Assembly: GCA_038087035.1 (NCBI GenBank)
Contig: CP051187.1
Location: forward strand, 4,097,001-4,161,000
Length of the DNA stretch: 64,000 nt
Direction: 5' to 3'
DNA from: Gloeotrichia echinulata CP02
GTDB taxonomy: Bacteria > Cyanobacteriota > Cyanobacteriia > Cyanobacteriales > Nostocaceae
Below are positions 1 to 8,979 of this stretch, in pieces; position 1 is the stretch's first letter; the number at the start of each line of letters is the position of its first letter. The notes beneath the pieces were generated by a model. It was not told the DNA's origin, did not search any database, and worked only from the letters and a program-made list of their open reading frames with translations. The position numbers and the translations under genes are program-made.

Positions 1-27
1 ACTGGCAAGAGCCAGCAATTGCTGTTT

Positions 28-70
28 GACCCCAGAATCTCCGCCCTTTTAGGGCGGGGAGTATGTCAAG
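28..70 (+). mobile_element. Possible right end of an IS200/IS605-type (tnpB) element
   Basis: A GC hairpin (CCGCCC, loop TTTTA, GGGCGG) is preceded by AGAATCT and followed by GGAGTATGTCAAG. From memory, tnpB-type elements in Nostocales end with this arrangement: AGAATC, a hairpin of C and G runs, then a GTCAA-like tail. The orientation predicts a tnpB gene to the left, outside the window. It could instead be a terminator shared with the repeat-rich gene to its right. Confidence 0.35.
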
Positions 71-740
71 GGGTAGCTGTTGGACTAGCTGTTGGACTAG
101 CTGTTGGACTAGCTGTTGGACTAGCTGTTGGACTAGTTGTTGGACTAGCTGTTGGACTAGCTGTTGGGCTAGCTGTTGGTTTAGCTGTTGGTTTAGCTGT
201 TGGTTTAGCTGTTGGGCTAGTTGTTGGGCTAGTTGTTGGTTTAGGTGTTGGTGTGGTAGTCGGCTGTGGGACTACTTTCTTAGCCTCCTCATTCAACTTC
301 TGGCGCAATGCTAAATCGGCAATTCCGGTTTCTTTTAGCTGGAATTTTTTCTGAAATTCCTTCACCGCTGCTTCTGTTTGGGGTCCATAAAATTGATCGC
401 GGGTTAGGGGAGTTTTGGGCTTAAGTACAGCATTTAAATTTGCCTGCAAAATTTGAATTATTTGCCCAGCAAAATTTTGGGTTTTTTGGCCTGCTACCCC
501 ATCAACAGGTAGCTTGTAGCCCTTCTGGAATTCCTGAATTGCCTTTTTAGTTTCCGCATCCGTCAACGGTGCATTCGTCACGTTGACTTTATAGCCCAAT
601 CCCCGCAACACAGCCCGGAATTGCTTTGGTGTATAGTTAACTTGACTGGCGGCAAAAGCTGTGTCTGAAATCGTTATGCTAGCCGTAACCATGCAGATAG
701 TAGCAATAGTTACACTTGATTTTCCAAACCCACACCACAT
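66..740 (-). CDS. Exported peptidoglycan-binding-domain protein with Pro/Thr/Ser repeat tail
   Basis: 224 residues. Residues 1-30 look like a signal peptide with a possible cut after AFA-30. Two PG_binding_1-like helical repeats follow at about 37-98 and 100-150, with the usual pattern of AIQEFQKGYKLPVDGVAG and a second copy around EAAVKEFQKKF. Residues 158-224 are a low-complexity tail of SPTA/KPTA units, encoded by a 12-bp tandem repeat (GTTGGACTAGCT and variants). The start ATG has a clear AAAGGAG ribosome site about 9 bases upstream. The family binds cell-wall peptidoglycan non-catalytically. The tail probably acts as a flexible or glycosylated wall spacer (inference). An 8-bp inverted repeat, CGGTTCGG/CCGAACCG, lies 66-102 bases upstream of the start. 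No enzyme domain is attached. Confidence 0.8.
   Translation of the reverse strand: MWCGFGKSSVTIATICMVTASITISDTAFAASQVNYTPKQFRAVLRGLGYKVNVTNAPLTDAETKKAIQEFQKGYKLPVDGVAGQKTQNFAGQIIQILQANLNAVLKPKTPLTRDQFYGPQTEAAVKEFQKKFQLKETGIADLALRQKLNEEAKKVVPQPTTTPTPKPTTSPTTSPTAKPTAKPTAKPTASPTASPTASPTTSPTASPTASPTASPTASPTATP
78..250. repeat. 12-bp coding minisatellite (GTTGGACTAGCT type)
   Basis: About 14 tandem units of 12 bases (GTTGGACTAGCT, GTTGGTTTAGCT, GTTGGGCTAGTT) encode the SPTA/KPTA tail of the peptidoglycan-binding protein on the minus strand. Because 12 is a multiple of 3, copy number can change without a frameshift. Units differ mainly at the third, sixth and tenth bases, in blocks, which suggests local duplication. 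Confidence 0.85.
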
Positions 741-1069
741 AATTTAAAACTCCTTTGTATTAAGTCAGCAGAATATAAGCCGGATATAGAGGTATATCAG
801 CAATACGGTTCGGATAACCTCTTGAACAAATAGACCGAACCGGATTGGATTTACAGGTGCATTTTAAGTGTATTTAACATCTTTTCTGCTGATTATTCAT
901 GATTTTTGATTAATTAGGGGTTGCTGAATTTTTTTACATAACATATTTTTAATAATTTTTTCATCCATCGAGAGATTGTTATCCAATTAACAGTGGTGAT
1001 GTTCGCAAAACATTCAAGATTATATAATTTAGATGAACATGCGTATATTGTGTATTATAAAATACAAAT
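741..1069. other. Divergent intergenic region, AT-rich
   Basis: 329 bases between two divergently transcribed genes. It holds the AAAGGAG ribosome site of the minus-strand gene at 750-756 and an inverted repeat CGGTTCGG (806-813) / CCGAACCG (835-842) that could be an operator or hairpin. The rest is AT-rich with no gene or RNA that I recognise. Promoters for both genes should lie here, but I cannot fix their positions. Confidence 0.4.
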
Positions 1070-2491
1070 ATGTCTAAACTCAAATCTTCTAAGTGGGAGC
1101 AAGTTTACTTTGAAAGATTGATGGCAATTATTGCCACAGTAAACTTATGTTTAGTTTTGTTTAATTTAAGTTACGTTCCTTGGCGAGATTTTTACTGGCG
1201 GAAATTTCCCCAAGTTACCCATATTTATGACCAAGTGAAGGGGATTGAAGCCCATCGAGAAACAAAAAAATATCTGGACACAATAGCCGCACTAGAAAAA
1301 CAGGTAACTGAAACAGGGTTACAGTCGCAGCAGGTACTCTCAAAGCTGGATGAAATCAGCCGTCTTAGCAGCGAAATGATTGACACAAATCCTTTTGCGG
1401 CGGCGGGTAAAAGTGGTAGTCTAGAGAAAATCAAAAATCGGATGCGCGATCGCGTCGGTGAAGAATCTGCCAAAAAATCTTTTAACATTTTTTGGAGCCG
1501 GGCGTATTTATCTTCTAAAGACTGGAACCAAGAAATTAATTTTTTCAACCAAAAAATCAGACCGTTGATATCCAGCAACTACTATCGCAAAATCGGTGAA
1601 AATGGCGACTTCATTGATGATTTTTGGCTAATTGACATACCATTCGTGGTGATTTTTGCTATAGAATTACTGGGACGTACTGTTTATATCAGACGCCGAA
1701 ATCCTGGTTTTGGCTGGTTAGATGCTGTGTTGTGGCGCTGGTACGACCTGTTTCTGGTAATACCGTTGTGGCGATGGCTGCGAATCATTCCTGTAGTAAT
1801 TAGACTTGATCAAGCAAAGTTATTGAATCTGCACCCAGTGTGGCGACAAATTAATCAGGGTATTGTTGCCAATTTCGCTGAAGATATTACAGAAATTGTG
1901 GTGGTGAGAGTAATTAACCAGATCCAGGGGTCTATTAACCGAGGGGAGTTAACACGGTGGCTATCACAACAAGAGAATGTGCGTCCCTACATAGATATTA
2001 ATAATGTCAACGAAGTAGAAGCGATCGCCAATATTTTGGTAGAAACAATCGTCTATGAAGTTTTACCCAAAATCCAACCAGAAATCACTGCCATATTGCG
2101 CCACAATATTGAAACCGTCTTCCATCAAGTGCCAATGTACCGTAATTTGCAACTGCTTCCAGGTTTAGGACAGGCACAAAACCAGATCAGTGAGCAACTA
2201 GCAACTCAAATCACCACTAATCTATATAACACTTTGGTCAGTGCTGTCAAAGATCCCGTCTCAGCAAAACTCACCAGTCAACTAGTACAAAGTTTCAGCA
2301 CCGCCTTGGGTGCCCAAGTTCAGAAAAAACACGTAGTTTCAGAAATTCAAAGCTTACTTTTTGACTTCCTGGAAGAAATCAAGCTCAACTACGTCCAGCG
2401 CTTATCCCAAGAGAATATAGAGCAAATTCTGGCTCAAACCCGACAGCTACGCACACAAGCACCTGTGCTACCAGATACTAGGGCAAAGTAG
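1070..2491 (+). CDS. Cyanobacterial membrane protein of unknown function
   Basis: 473 residues, family not recognised. A transmembrane helix spans about 17-38. A coiled coil rich in Glu, Lys and Gln covers about 57-103. A hydrophobic pair follows at about 184-205 and 218-243 and contains ELLGRTVYIRRR and RWLRIIPVVIRL. The regular basic residues there recall the voltage-sensor region of ion channels, but no pore motif is visible. The C-terminal 230 residues are soluble and helical. There is no good ribosome site before the ATG and the upstream region is AT-rich. It stands alone, ahead of the rimP cluster. A channel-like or scaffold membrane protein is a guess only. Confidence 0.7.
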   Translation: MSKLKSSKWEQVYFERLMAIIATVNLCLVLFNLSYVPWRDFYWRKFPQVTHIYDQVKGIEAHRETKKYLDTIAALEKQVTETGLQSQQVLSKLDEISRLSSEMIDTNPFAAAGKSGSLEKIKNRMRDRVGEESAKKSFNIFWSRAYLSSKDWNQEINFFNQKIRPLISSNYYRKIGENGDFIDDFWLIDIPFVVIFAIELLGRTVYIRRRNPGFGWLDAVLWRWYDLFLVIPLWRWLRIIPVVIRLDQAKLLNLHPVWRQINQGIVANFAEDITEIVVVRVINQIQGSINRGELTRWLSQQENVRPYIDINNVNEVEAIANILVETIVYEVLPKIQPEITAILRHNIETVFHQVPMYRNLQLLPGLGQAQNQISEQLATQITTNLYNTLVSAVKDPVSAKLTSQLVQSFSTALGAQVQKKHVVSEIQSLLFDFLEEIKLNYVQRLSQENIEQILAQTRQLRTQAPVLPDTRAK

Positions 2492-2659
2492 AGGGATGGG
2501 GAAATGGGGACTACGTGGAAGCCAGCTATGCGTAGTGTCCGCACCAGAAGGGTGGTCGGGGTCAATCCAAAATCCCAAATCCCAAATCCAAAATCGTTTG
2601 ACTTTTGCCTATTGTTAATTTCTCCCTACTGCCACCAAAGAAATGCGCTAAACTCAATT

Positions 2660-2745
2660 AAGAGTCGAACCATCTTTGGTTCGGCACAAGACTTCTTGGA
2701 AGATATCCCTATCGCAGGAAGTGGGTCGAAGCCCACTTTTTTTAT
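2660..2745 (+). promoter_or_regulatory. Structured rimP leader ending in a terminator-like hairpin
   Basis: Two hairpins precede rimP: CGAACCA/TGGTTCG around 2665-2685, and AAGTGGGT, loop CGAA, GCCCACTT at 2719-2738. The second is followed at once by a run of T to 2743, which is the form of an intrinsic terminator. It lies 14 bases before the rimP ATG, so it cannot simply end the upstream gene. An attenuator controlling the rimP-nusA-infB cluster is the natural reading (inference). Confidence 0.55.
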
Positions 2746-2756
2746 TGAATTCTCGC

Positions 2757-3218
2757 ATGACTCATCCCTTAGTGCCACAAATTATTGACTTGGCCACACC
2801 AGTTGCAGAACAACTGGGATTAGAAGTTGTTGGCGTAGTTTTTCACACCAACCAACGGCCGCCAATTTTGCGGGTAGACATCCGCAATCCTGATCAGGAC
2901 ACTGGGTTAGATGATTGCGAACGAATGAGCCGTGCTTTAGAAACTTCCTTAGATGCGGCCCTGATCATTCCAGATAGCTATGTCTTGGAAGTGTCAAGTC
3001 CTGGTATTTCGCGACAATTGGTGACCGACAGAGAGTTTATTTCTTTTAAAGGATTTCCTGTAATCATCTCTACTTCTGAACCCTACGAAGGACAGCAAGA
3101 GTGGATTGGTCAATTAATTCGCCGGGACCAGACAACAGTTTACTTAAACCAAAAAGGGCGTGTAGTAGAAATTCCCCGCTCCCTAATTACCAGGGTGCAA
3201 CTGGATGAGCGTAGGTAA
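2757..3218 (+). CDS. rimP: Ribosome maturation factor RimP
   Basis: 153 residues from the ATG at 2757. The frame stays open 81 bases further upstream, but that stretch runs through the terminator-like hairpin, so the internal ATG is preferred. The N-terminal half has the RimP pattern (LGLEVVGVVF, LRVDIRNPD, DCERMSRALE, YVLEVSSPGISRQL); the C-terminal half is the small SH3-like barrel. RimP binds the 30S subunit and helps late maturation. It opens the rimP-nusA-ylxR-infB cluster, the standard bacterial order. Confidence 0.95.
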   Translation: MTHPLVPQIIDLATPVAEQLGLEVVGVVFHTNQRPPILRVDIRNPDQDTGLDDCERMSRALETSLDAALIIPDSYVLEVSSPGISRQLVTDREFISFKGFPVIISTSEPYEGQQEWIGQLIRRDQTTVYLNQKGRVVEIPRSLITRVQLDERR

Positions 3219-3387
3219 ATCAGGGACTAGGGTCTAGAGGTTAGGAGGTAGGTGGTAGAGACTAGGGGCTAGGGACTAGAGTGAAACTTTTCTCTAATCC
3301 CTAGTCCCTGATTCATAGTTTCTATTCTCTGGACTCTAATTCCTAATTCCTAATCTCTATTTCCTAGTCCCTAGTCCCTAATTTTTA
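3219..3387. repeat. Degenerate heptamer repeat tract between rimP and nusA
   Basis: Variants of CTAGGGA and GGTTAGG in the first half face CTAGTCC, CTAATTC and CTAATCC in the second half. The spacer is therefore an imperfect long inverted repeat (for example GGGACTAGAG against CTCTAATCCC). It sits inside the cluster and could fold in the transcript. It ends just before the nusA ribosome site ACAGGAG. Confidence 0.7.
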
Positions 3388-3400
3388 CAGGAGATTGCTT

Positions 3401-4717
3401 ATGTCAATGGTTAGTTTGCCAGGATTAAAAGAATTAATCGAAAGTATAAGTCGTGAACGTAATTTGCCTAGGTTAGCAGTTCAATCGGCTATTAGAGAAG
3501 CATTACTCAAAGGTTACGAACGTTATCGTCGTGCCCAAAATTTGGAACGCAAACAGTTTGATGAAGATTACTTTGATAATTTTGAAGTAGAACTCGATAT
3601 TGAAAGTGAAGGTTTTCGTGTTCTTTCTACCAAATCGATTGTTGAACAGGTGGGTAACACCGACCATCAGATTTCCCTAGACGAGGTGCAACAAGTAGCT
3701 CCTGAAGCACAATTGGGTGACTCAGTGGTGCTAGATGTCACCCCAGATCAAGGAGAATTTGGTCGAATGGCGGCGATGCAAACCAAGCAAGTCTTGGCGC
3801 AAAAACTGCGGGATCAGCAACGCCAAATGGTGCAAGAAGAGTTCCAAGATTTGGAGAGCAGTGTTCTACAAGCCAGGGTCTTAAGGTTTGAGCGGCAATC
3901 GGTAATTTTAGCAGTTAGCAGTGGCTTTGGTCAGCCAGAAGTAGAAGCCGAATTACCAAAACGTGAACAGCTACCTAATGATAATTATCGAGCCAATGCC
4001 ACCTTTAAGGTATATCTCAAGAAAGTGTCCCAAGGGCAGCAACGTGGACCACAATTGCTGGTATCTCGTGCTGATGCTGGTTTAGTGGTTTATTTGTTCG
4101 CCAACGAAGTACCAGAAATCGAAGATGAGGTAGTGCGGATTGTCGCCGTAGCGCGGGAAGCTAATCCTCCTTCGCGGTACGTAGGTCCGCGGACAAAAAT
4201 TGCTGTTGATACCCTTGATCGCGATGTTGACCCAGTTGGTGCTTGTATTGGCGCTAGGGGATCACGCATTCAAGTAGTAGTGAACGAATTACGCGGTGAA
4301 AAAATCGATGTGATTCGCTGGTCTCCAGACCCAGCAACATATATTGCCAACGCCTTAAGTCCAGCACGGGTAGATGAGGTGCGGCTCATGGACCCAGAAA
4401 CTCGCCAAACTCACGTATTAGTGGCAGAAGACCAATTAAGTTTAGCTATTGGAAAAGAAGGACAAAATGTCCGCTTGGCAGCTCGTCTGACTGGGTGGAA
4501 AATTGATATCAAAGACAAAGCTAAGTATGACTACGCCGGCGAAGACGCCAAATTTATCGCCGCACGAGCCAAATATAACCTAGAGCAACAGGAGGAAGAT
4601 GATGATCTAGAAGATGATAGCCAGGAAGAATTAGAGGATGAATCTTATGACACTAGTTATGGAACTGGTTATGGAACCAGTTATGACAGTGGTTATGATA
4701 GCAACGAAGATGAATAA
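3401..4717 (+). CDS. nusA: Transcription termination/antitermination factor NusA
   Basis: 438 residues from the ATG at 3401, which has ACAGGAG 7 bases upstream; an in-frame TTG at 3395 is less likely. It contains an N-terminal RNA-polymerase-binding domain (about 1-130), an S1 domain (about 135-205), KH1 (PVGACIGARGSRIQVVVNEL) and KH2 (LSLAIGKEGQNVRLAARLTG). The C-terminus is a long acidic tail with tandem YDTSYGT/YDSGYD units instead of the proteobacterial acidic repeats. NusA binds RNA polymerase and nascent RNA and affects pausing and termination. Confidence 0.96.
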   Translation: MSMVSLPGLKELIESISRERNLPRLAVQSAIREALLKGYERYRRAQNLERKQFDEDYFDNFEVELDIESEGFRVLSTKSIVEQVGNTDHQISLDEVQQVAPEAQLGDSVVLDVTPDQGEFGRMAAMQTKQVLAQKLRDQQRQMVQEEFQDLESSVLQARVLRFERQSVILAVSSGFGQPEVEAELPKREQLPNDNYRANATFKVYLKKVSQGQQRGPQLLVSRADAGLVVYLFANEVPEIEDEVVRIVAVAREANPPSRYVGPRTKIAVDTLDRDVDPVGACIGARGSRIQVVVNELRGEKIDVIRWSPDPATYIANALSPARVDEVRLMDPETRQTHVLVAEDQLSLAIGKEGQNVRLAARLTGWKIDIKDKAKYDYAGEDAKFIAARAKYNLEQQEEDDDLEDDSQEELEDESYDTSYGTGYGTSYDSGYDSNEDE

Positions 4718-4735
4718 TTGATCAGCCTGAGAGAT

Positions 4736-4762
4736 TGTCAGTAAGTTGGCGCAAATAAACAG
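4736..4762 (+). repeat. Single end of a dispersed GGCGCAAATAAAC element
   Basis: GTAAGTTGGCGCAAATAAAC just downstream of nusA matches the terminal inverted repeat of the MITE at 19592-19724 and the one-ended copy at 61805. I find no second end here, so this is a decayed or partial copy. Confidence 0.45.
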
Positions 4763-4865
4763 TTCCTTTACTATTGATTATTCCCTATGTTTTCGATGAG
4801 ATAAGATAGGCGAGTAACAATGAGATTTCATCAGCAAACTGCTAACTTAAGGTAGCAGAAGACCA

Positions 4866-5135
4866 ATGAAACCGAATTATCGGCGTTGTATTAGCTGCCG
4901 CCAAGTAGGCTTGAAAGAAGAGTTTTGGCGGATTGTCCGCGTCTTTGGGTCGGGAAAGGTACAATTAGATCAGGGCATGGGCCGTTCTGCCTATGTTTGT
5001 CCTCAAGCTAGCTGCCTACAAGCGGCTGGGAAAAAAAATCGGCTAGGGCGATCGCTACATGCAACAGTGCCAGAAACACTGTACCAAACATTGTGGCAGC
5101 GACTAGCCCAAAGCAATACCCAAAATCAAATTTAA
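4866..5135 (+). CDS. ylxR: YlxR/RnpM family RNA-binding protein
   Basis: 89 residues, the usual size. The family start, NYRRCISCRQ, is present, as is the RSAYVCPQASCL segment; the domain is DUF448. In Bacillus the homologue binds RNase P RNA (RnpM). Its place between nusA and infB is the conserved one. The start ATG lies 149 bases after nusA with no overlap, so it is either in the same operon or driven from the short spacer. Confidence 0.92.
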   Translation: MKPNYRRCISCRQVGLKEEFWRIVRVFGSGKVQLDQGMGRSAYVCPQASCLQAAGKKNRLGRSLHATVPETLYQTLWQRLAQSNTQNQI

Positions 5136-5600
5136 TGTCAAAAATTTGTCGCGGTGATCCCCAGAGGAGTTGTGCCAATAGCCGAACTAGTCGAGCTAGC
5201 AACATACCCTCTGGTTTGCTAGGGTTAGTGCCAAAATAGTAAATGGGTGTAGTTAGCCAAAGCCTCTCCAAAAAAAAGAGCTAGAAGCAATGCCCCCAAA
5301 AAGTTTTACTAGATTGTGTTGTGGAAGACTCAGAATCAGCAAAACAAGAAACTACAAATTGGCTTCCTGGTAGCGCTCAGGCGCAGTTCGGCGTCAAAGG
5401 GATAGATAATAAATTCTTATCGATACCCCTCACCCATCATTCCCGGTGGGGATGCCAGTCTTAAACCGAAACATCTCTCTTTCCTGATTGGAGGCACCGG
5501 CAACATCTGTAACGGCTACCAAGAAACAGTAATCAAAGGATGGAGATGTCGCATACCAGGCAACCATCCGCTAAAACTGTAAATTAAAGGGGAAGAGTGG
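5136..5600. other. Long ylxR-infB spacer without a gene
   Basis: 465 bases with no convincing coding sequence. The L7Ae-like gene found here in many bacteria is absent. A short hairpin, CCCGGTGGGGATGCC-like, lies near 5440. A GGGGAAGAG ribosome site ends 3 bases before the infB ATG. The sequence is probably transcribed leader for infB. Confidence 0.5.
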
Positions 5601-8600
5601 ATGAACAACGGCAAAGTTAGAATCTACGAATTATCAAAGGAATTGAATTTGGATAACAAAGAGCTATTAGCAATATGCGACCAGCTCAACATTGCAGTCA
5701 AAAGCCATAGCAGCACGATTTCAGATTCAGAGGCAGAACACATCCGTTCGGCGGCGGAAAAACTCGCCGCTACGAATGGGTCCCCCAAAAAAGATATTGG
5801 TCCTACTAGTCATAAACCAAATTCACCTCAAACTGGCTCTCGAAACCGACCTGCTCCACCACCTCACAAACAACAAATTTTGGAAATCCGTAAACCCAAA
5901 ATATTGAGAAATCCTACCTCCAACGCCCCAGAGGCGTCAGTTGCTACTAATAGCCAAGTTGCTTCTTCCGAAGTTAATTCTGCTTCACCTCCAAAGCCTT
6001 TCGCTACACCTGTCTCACCCATGCAGCCGACGGCACCAACTCGACCAGTACCCCGGAATTTGTCTGAAACCCCACAGCAACCAGCTGTGTCTGTCTCAGA
6101 TGCCAAACCAGCGCCTAATACCCAGCCTCCAGAGAAAATAGCGGCCCAAAAACCGGAAAAAACCGGCACACCCAGACCGAAACCGGAAAAGCCCGTAAAA
6201 CCTCAACTGGTAGCCCCACCTTCTCGACCTGTGGCAGAAGAACCACAGGCCGTGGAGTCGCCAAGTACGGGAATCAAACCGATCCTGAAACGCGAAAAGT
6301 TACAGCGCGAAGAAGAACGTAGTGATCAAGGAAAACCTGAAACAGGAAAACCAAGGATCGCTAAACCGACAACTGACCAGGCCCCACCAACATTACCGCA
6401 AAAACAGAGTCGTCCCACTTCGGCACCAGTAAAACCGGAGCATCGGGGAAATCGACCATCGGGGCCAGCACCATCATTCACAGAACCACAGCGACCCAGC
6501 CGTCCAGTCCGTCCGTCAGAACCTGTCGCCGCCATGCCGATCGCAACTCCACCAAGGCCTATGCCTGGTGGTGGAGCGAAAACTGCGCCGGGTGACGATG
6601 CTGTGATCCCTGGCGACATCATTGATTTGAAACGCCCCACACCACCCCGACTAGCTAAGGGCGGTAAAAAGTGGCAGGAAGAAGAAATTATTGATGAAAT
6701 CAAAGAAAAGGCTGGCAAGGGAGTCGTCAAAGGTAAGCGAGTCAAGCCGATCTTGGATGATGATTTTGAAGAAGATGATTTTGAAGAAGAAGGTCTGGAA
6801 ATTCCGGCTACTGTTCAGGTCAGTCTTTCTATTGCCCGTCCTCCCAAACCAAAATCTAGCAGACCTGCACAGCAACCAGCATTAGCTGTAGCCGCTCCAA
6901 CTGCTAAAGGTAGTAAAAAATCTTCTTCTCGCGATCGTGATCGGGAGCGCGATCAAAACCGTCGCCAAGAAACAGAAACCAAGGTCGAACGTCCAGCAAA
7001 AGTCGTGATCACAGGACCGCTGACAGTGCAAGAACTGGCAGAAGTCTTGACCGTAGCCGATACAGAGATTGTGAAAATCCTGTTTATGAAGGGCATGGCG
7101 GTGAGTATCACCCAAAACCTGGATATTGCGACTATTACCCTGGTAGCTAAAGAACTAGAAGTAGAAGTTGAAACCGCTGAACCAGAAGCAGAAGCCCGGA
7201 AAATCACGGAAATGATTGACGTGGCCGACCTGGAAAACCTCCATCGTCGTCCGCCAGTAGTGACGATTATGGGTCACGTAGACCACGGCAAAACTACCCT
7301 CCTCGACTCGATTCGCAAAACCAAAGTGGCAGCCGGTGAAGCTGGTGGTATTACCCAGCACATTGGTGCATACCATGTCGATATCGAACATGAAGGTAAA
7401 CCACACCAAATAGTATTCCTGGATACCCCTGGTCACGAAGCCTTTACGGCGATGCGGGCGCGAGGCGCAAGGGTGACAGACATTGCCGTCTTGGTAGTAG
7501 CTGCTGATGATGGTGTCCGTCCCCAAACCATTGAGGCTATTAGCCATGCTCAAGCCGCTGAAGTGCCAATTGTCGTCGCTATTAACAAAATCGACAAAGA
7601 AGGGGCACAGCCAGAGCGGGTCAAACAAGAACTCACCCAGTATGGTCTGACCGCCGAAGACTGGGGTGGTGAAACCATCATGGTTCCCGTCAGCGCTATC
7701 AGGGGCGAAAACCTGGATACCCTCCTGGAAATGATTCTGCTGGTAGCAGAAGTAGGAGAACTATCTGCCAACCCAGATCGTTCTGCCAAAGGAACCGTTA
7801 TTGAAGCACACCTGGATAAAGCCAAGGGAGCAGTTGCTACCCTGCTGATTCAGAATGGCACCCTGCATGTGGGAGATATGCTAGTCGCCGGTTCAGCATT
7901 CGGTAAAGTCCGCGCAATGGTTGACGACAGAGGTAAACGGGTAGACGTTGCTAGTCCTTCCTTTGCTGTCGAAGTCCTGGGGTTAAGCGATGTGCCAGCC
8001 GCAGGTGATGACTTCGAGGTCTTTGCTAATGAAAAAGAAGCCAGATCCCTGGCCGCTGAACGCGCCGACAAACAACGTCAATCCCGCCTGTTACAAGGAC
8101 GTGTCACTCTGACAACCCTATCAGCTCAGGCTCAAGAAGGCGAGTTAAAAGAACTCAACTTGATCTTGAAGGGAGACGTGCAAGGTTCGGTGGAAGCTAT
8201 TGTGGGATCGCTCAAGCAAATCCCCCAAAACGAAGTCCAAATTCGGATGCTGTTGGCTACTGCTGGCGAAATCACCGAAACAGATATCGACTTAGCTGCA
8301 GCCAGTAACGCGGTCATCATTGGCTTCAATACTACCTTTGCCAGTGGCGCCAGACAAGCCGCCGATGAAGCGGGTGTTGATGTTCGTGAATACAACATCA
8401 TCTACAAACTCCTAGAAGATATCCAAGATGCCTTGGAAGGTCTTTTGGAACCAGAGTTGGTGGAAGAATCTCTCGGTCAAACCGAAGTCCGCGCCGTCTT
8501 CCCAGTCGGTCGGGGTGCGGTTGCTGGTTGTTACGTACAATCTGGCAAACTGGTTCGTAACTGCAAACTGCGGGTACGTCGTTCCGGTAAGGTAGTCTAT

Positions 8601-8768
8601 GAAGGCGTCCTTGACTCCCTCAAACGGATCAAAGAAGATGCACGGGAAGTCAATGCTGGTTATGAATGCGGTATTGGCGTTGATAAATTCCATGATTGGG
8701 CTGAAGGTGACATCATCGAAGCCTACCAAATGGTAACTAAGCGCCGCACCCTCACATTGACTAAGTAG
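5601..8768 (+). CDS. infB: Translation initiation factor IF-2
   Basis: 1055 residues, in the long cyanobacterial size class. An IF2_N-like helical domain starts the protein, followed by about 400 residues of Pro, Lys, Gln and Ala-rich linker. The GTPase has G1 GHVDHGKTT at about 557-565, G3 DTPGHE at about 608 and G4 NKID at about 660. The beta-barrel domains and the C2 fMet-tRNA-binding domain end in KRRTLTLTK. IF-2 delivers initiator tRNA to the 30S subunit and drives subunit joining. It is the last gene of the rimP cluster. Confidence 0.97.
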   Translation: MNNGKVRIYELSKELNLDNKELLAICDQLNIAVKSHSSTISDSEAEHIRSAAEKLAATNGSPKKDIGPTSHKPNSPQTGSRNRPAPPPHKQQILEIRKPKILRNPTSNAPEASVATNSQVASSEVNSASPPKPFATPVSPMQPTAPTRPVPRNLSETPQQPAVSVSDAKPAPNTQPPEKIAAQKPEKTGTPRPKPEKPVKPQLVAPPSRPVAEEPQAVESPSTGIKPILKREKLQREEERSDQGKPETGKPRIAKPTTDQAPPTLPQKQSRPTSAPVKPEHRGNRPSGPAPSFTEPQRPSRPVRPSEPVAAMPIATPPRPMPGGGAKTAPGDDAVIPGDIIDLKRPTPPRLAKGGKKWQEEEIIDEIKEKAGKGVVKGKRVKPILDDDFEEDDFEEEGLEIPATVQVSLSIARPPKPKSSRPAQQPALAVAAPTAKGSKKSSSRDRDRERDQNRRQETETKVERPAKVVITGPLTVQELAEVLTVADTEIVKILFMKGMAVSITQNLDIATITLVAKELEVEVETAEPEAEARKITEMIDVADLENLHRRPPVVTIMGHVDHGKTTLLDSIRKTKVAAGEAGGITQHIGAYHVDIEHEGKPHQIVFLDTPGHEAFTAMRARGARVTDIAVLVVAADDGVRPQTIEAISHAQAAEVPIVVAINKIDKEGAQPERVKQELTQYGLTAEDWGGETIMVPVSAIRGENLDTLLEMILLVAEVGELSANPDRSAKGTVIEAHLDKAKGAVATLLIQNGTLHVGDMLVAGSAFGKVRAMVDDRGKRVDVASPSFAVEVLGLSDVPAAGDDFEVFANEKEARSLAAERADKQRQSRLLQGRVTLTTLSAQAQEGELKELNLILKGDVQGSVEAIVGSLKQIPQNEVQIRMLLATAGEITETDIDLAAASNAVIIGFNTTFASGARQAADEAGVDVREYNIIYKLLEDIQDALEGLLEPELVEESLGQTEVRAVFPVGRGAVAGCYVQSGKLVRNCKLRVRRSGKVVYEGVLDSLKRIKEDAREVNAGYECGIGVDKFHDWAEGDIIEAYQMVTKRRTLTLTK

Positions 8769-8979
8769 TCGTGAGGATAAAATGGTTAGGAGTTAGGAAT
8801 GATTCAGTTATGAGTTAACAATTCATAACTCCTAACTCCCTCAATGGGGGTAAATGCAGTTCCTGAAAATCTACCTAATTCTCCTCAATACTCCTCATTT
8901 TTATAGCTAGACGTGAATAATAAGGAGGTTTTTTGGCTGTTGATTGTGAGCCAGATCAACTCAATAGTATAATCAATAC
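8769..8979. other. infB-tnpB spacer with palindrome and probable element left end
   Basis: Begins with GGTTAGGAGTTAGG heptamers and a palindrome, GTTATGAGTTAAC/CATAAC. A 36-base copy of this palindrome region recurs after the tnpB. The remainder (about 8845-8979) should contain the left end of the tnpB element. AAGGAGG followed by TTTTTT at 8931-8938 looks partly terminator-like, but the pairing arm is poor. Confidence 0.4.

Noticed and set aside
19..354. Plus-strand frame with VGLAVGLAVG repeats
   Set aside because: Antisense of the 12-bp minisatellite in the peptidoglycan-binding gene, which has a signal peptide, domains and a ribosome site.
6326..6885. Several frames opposite or inside infB
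   Set aside because: They run antisense or out of frame to the low-complexity linker of IF-2.
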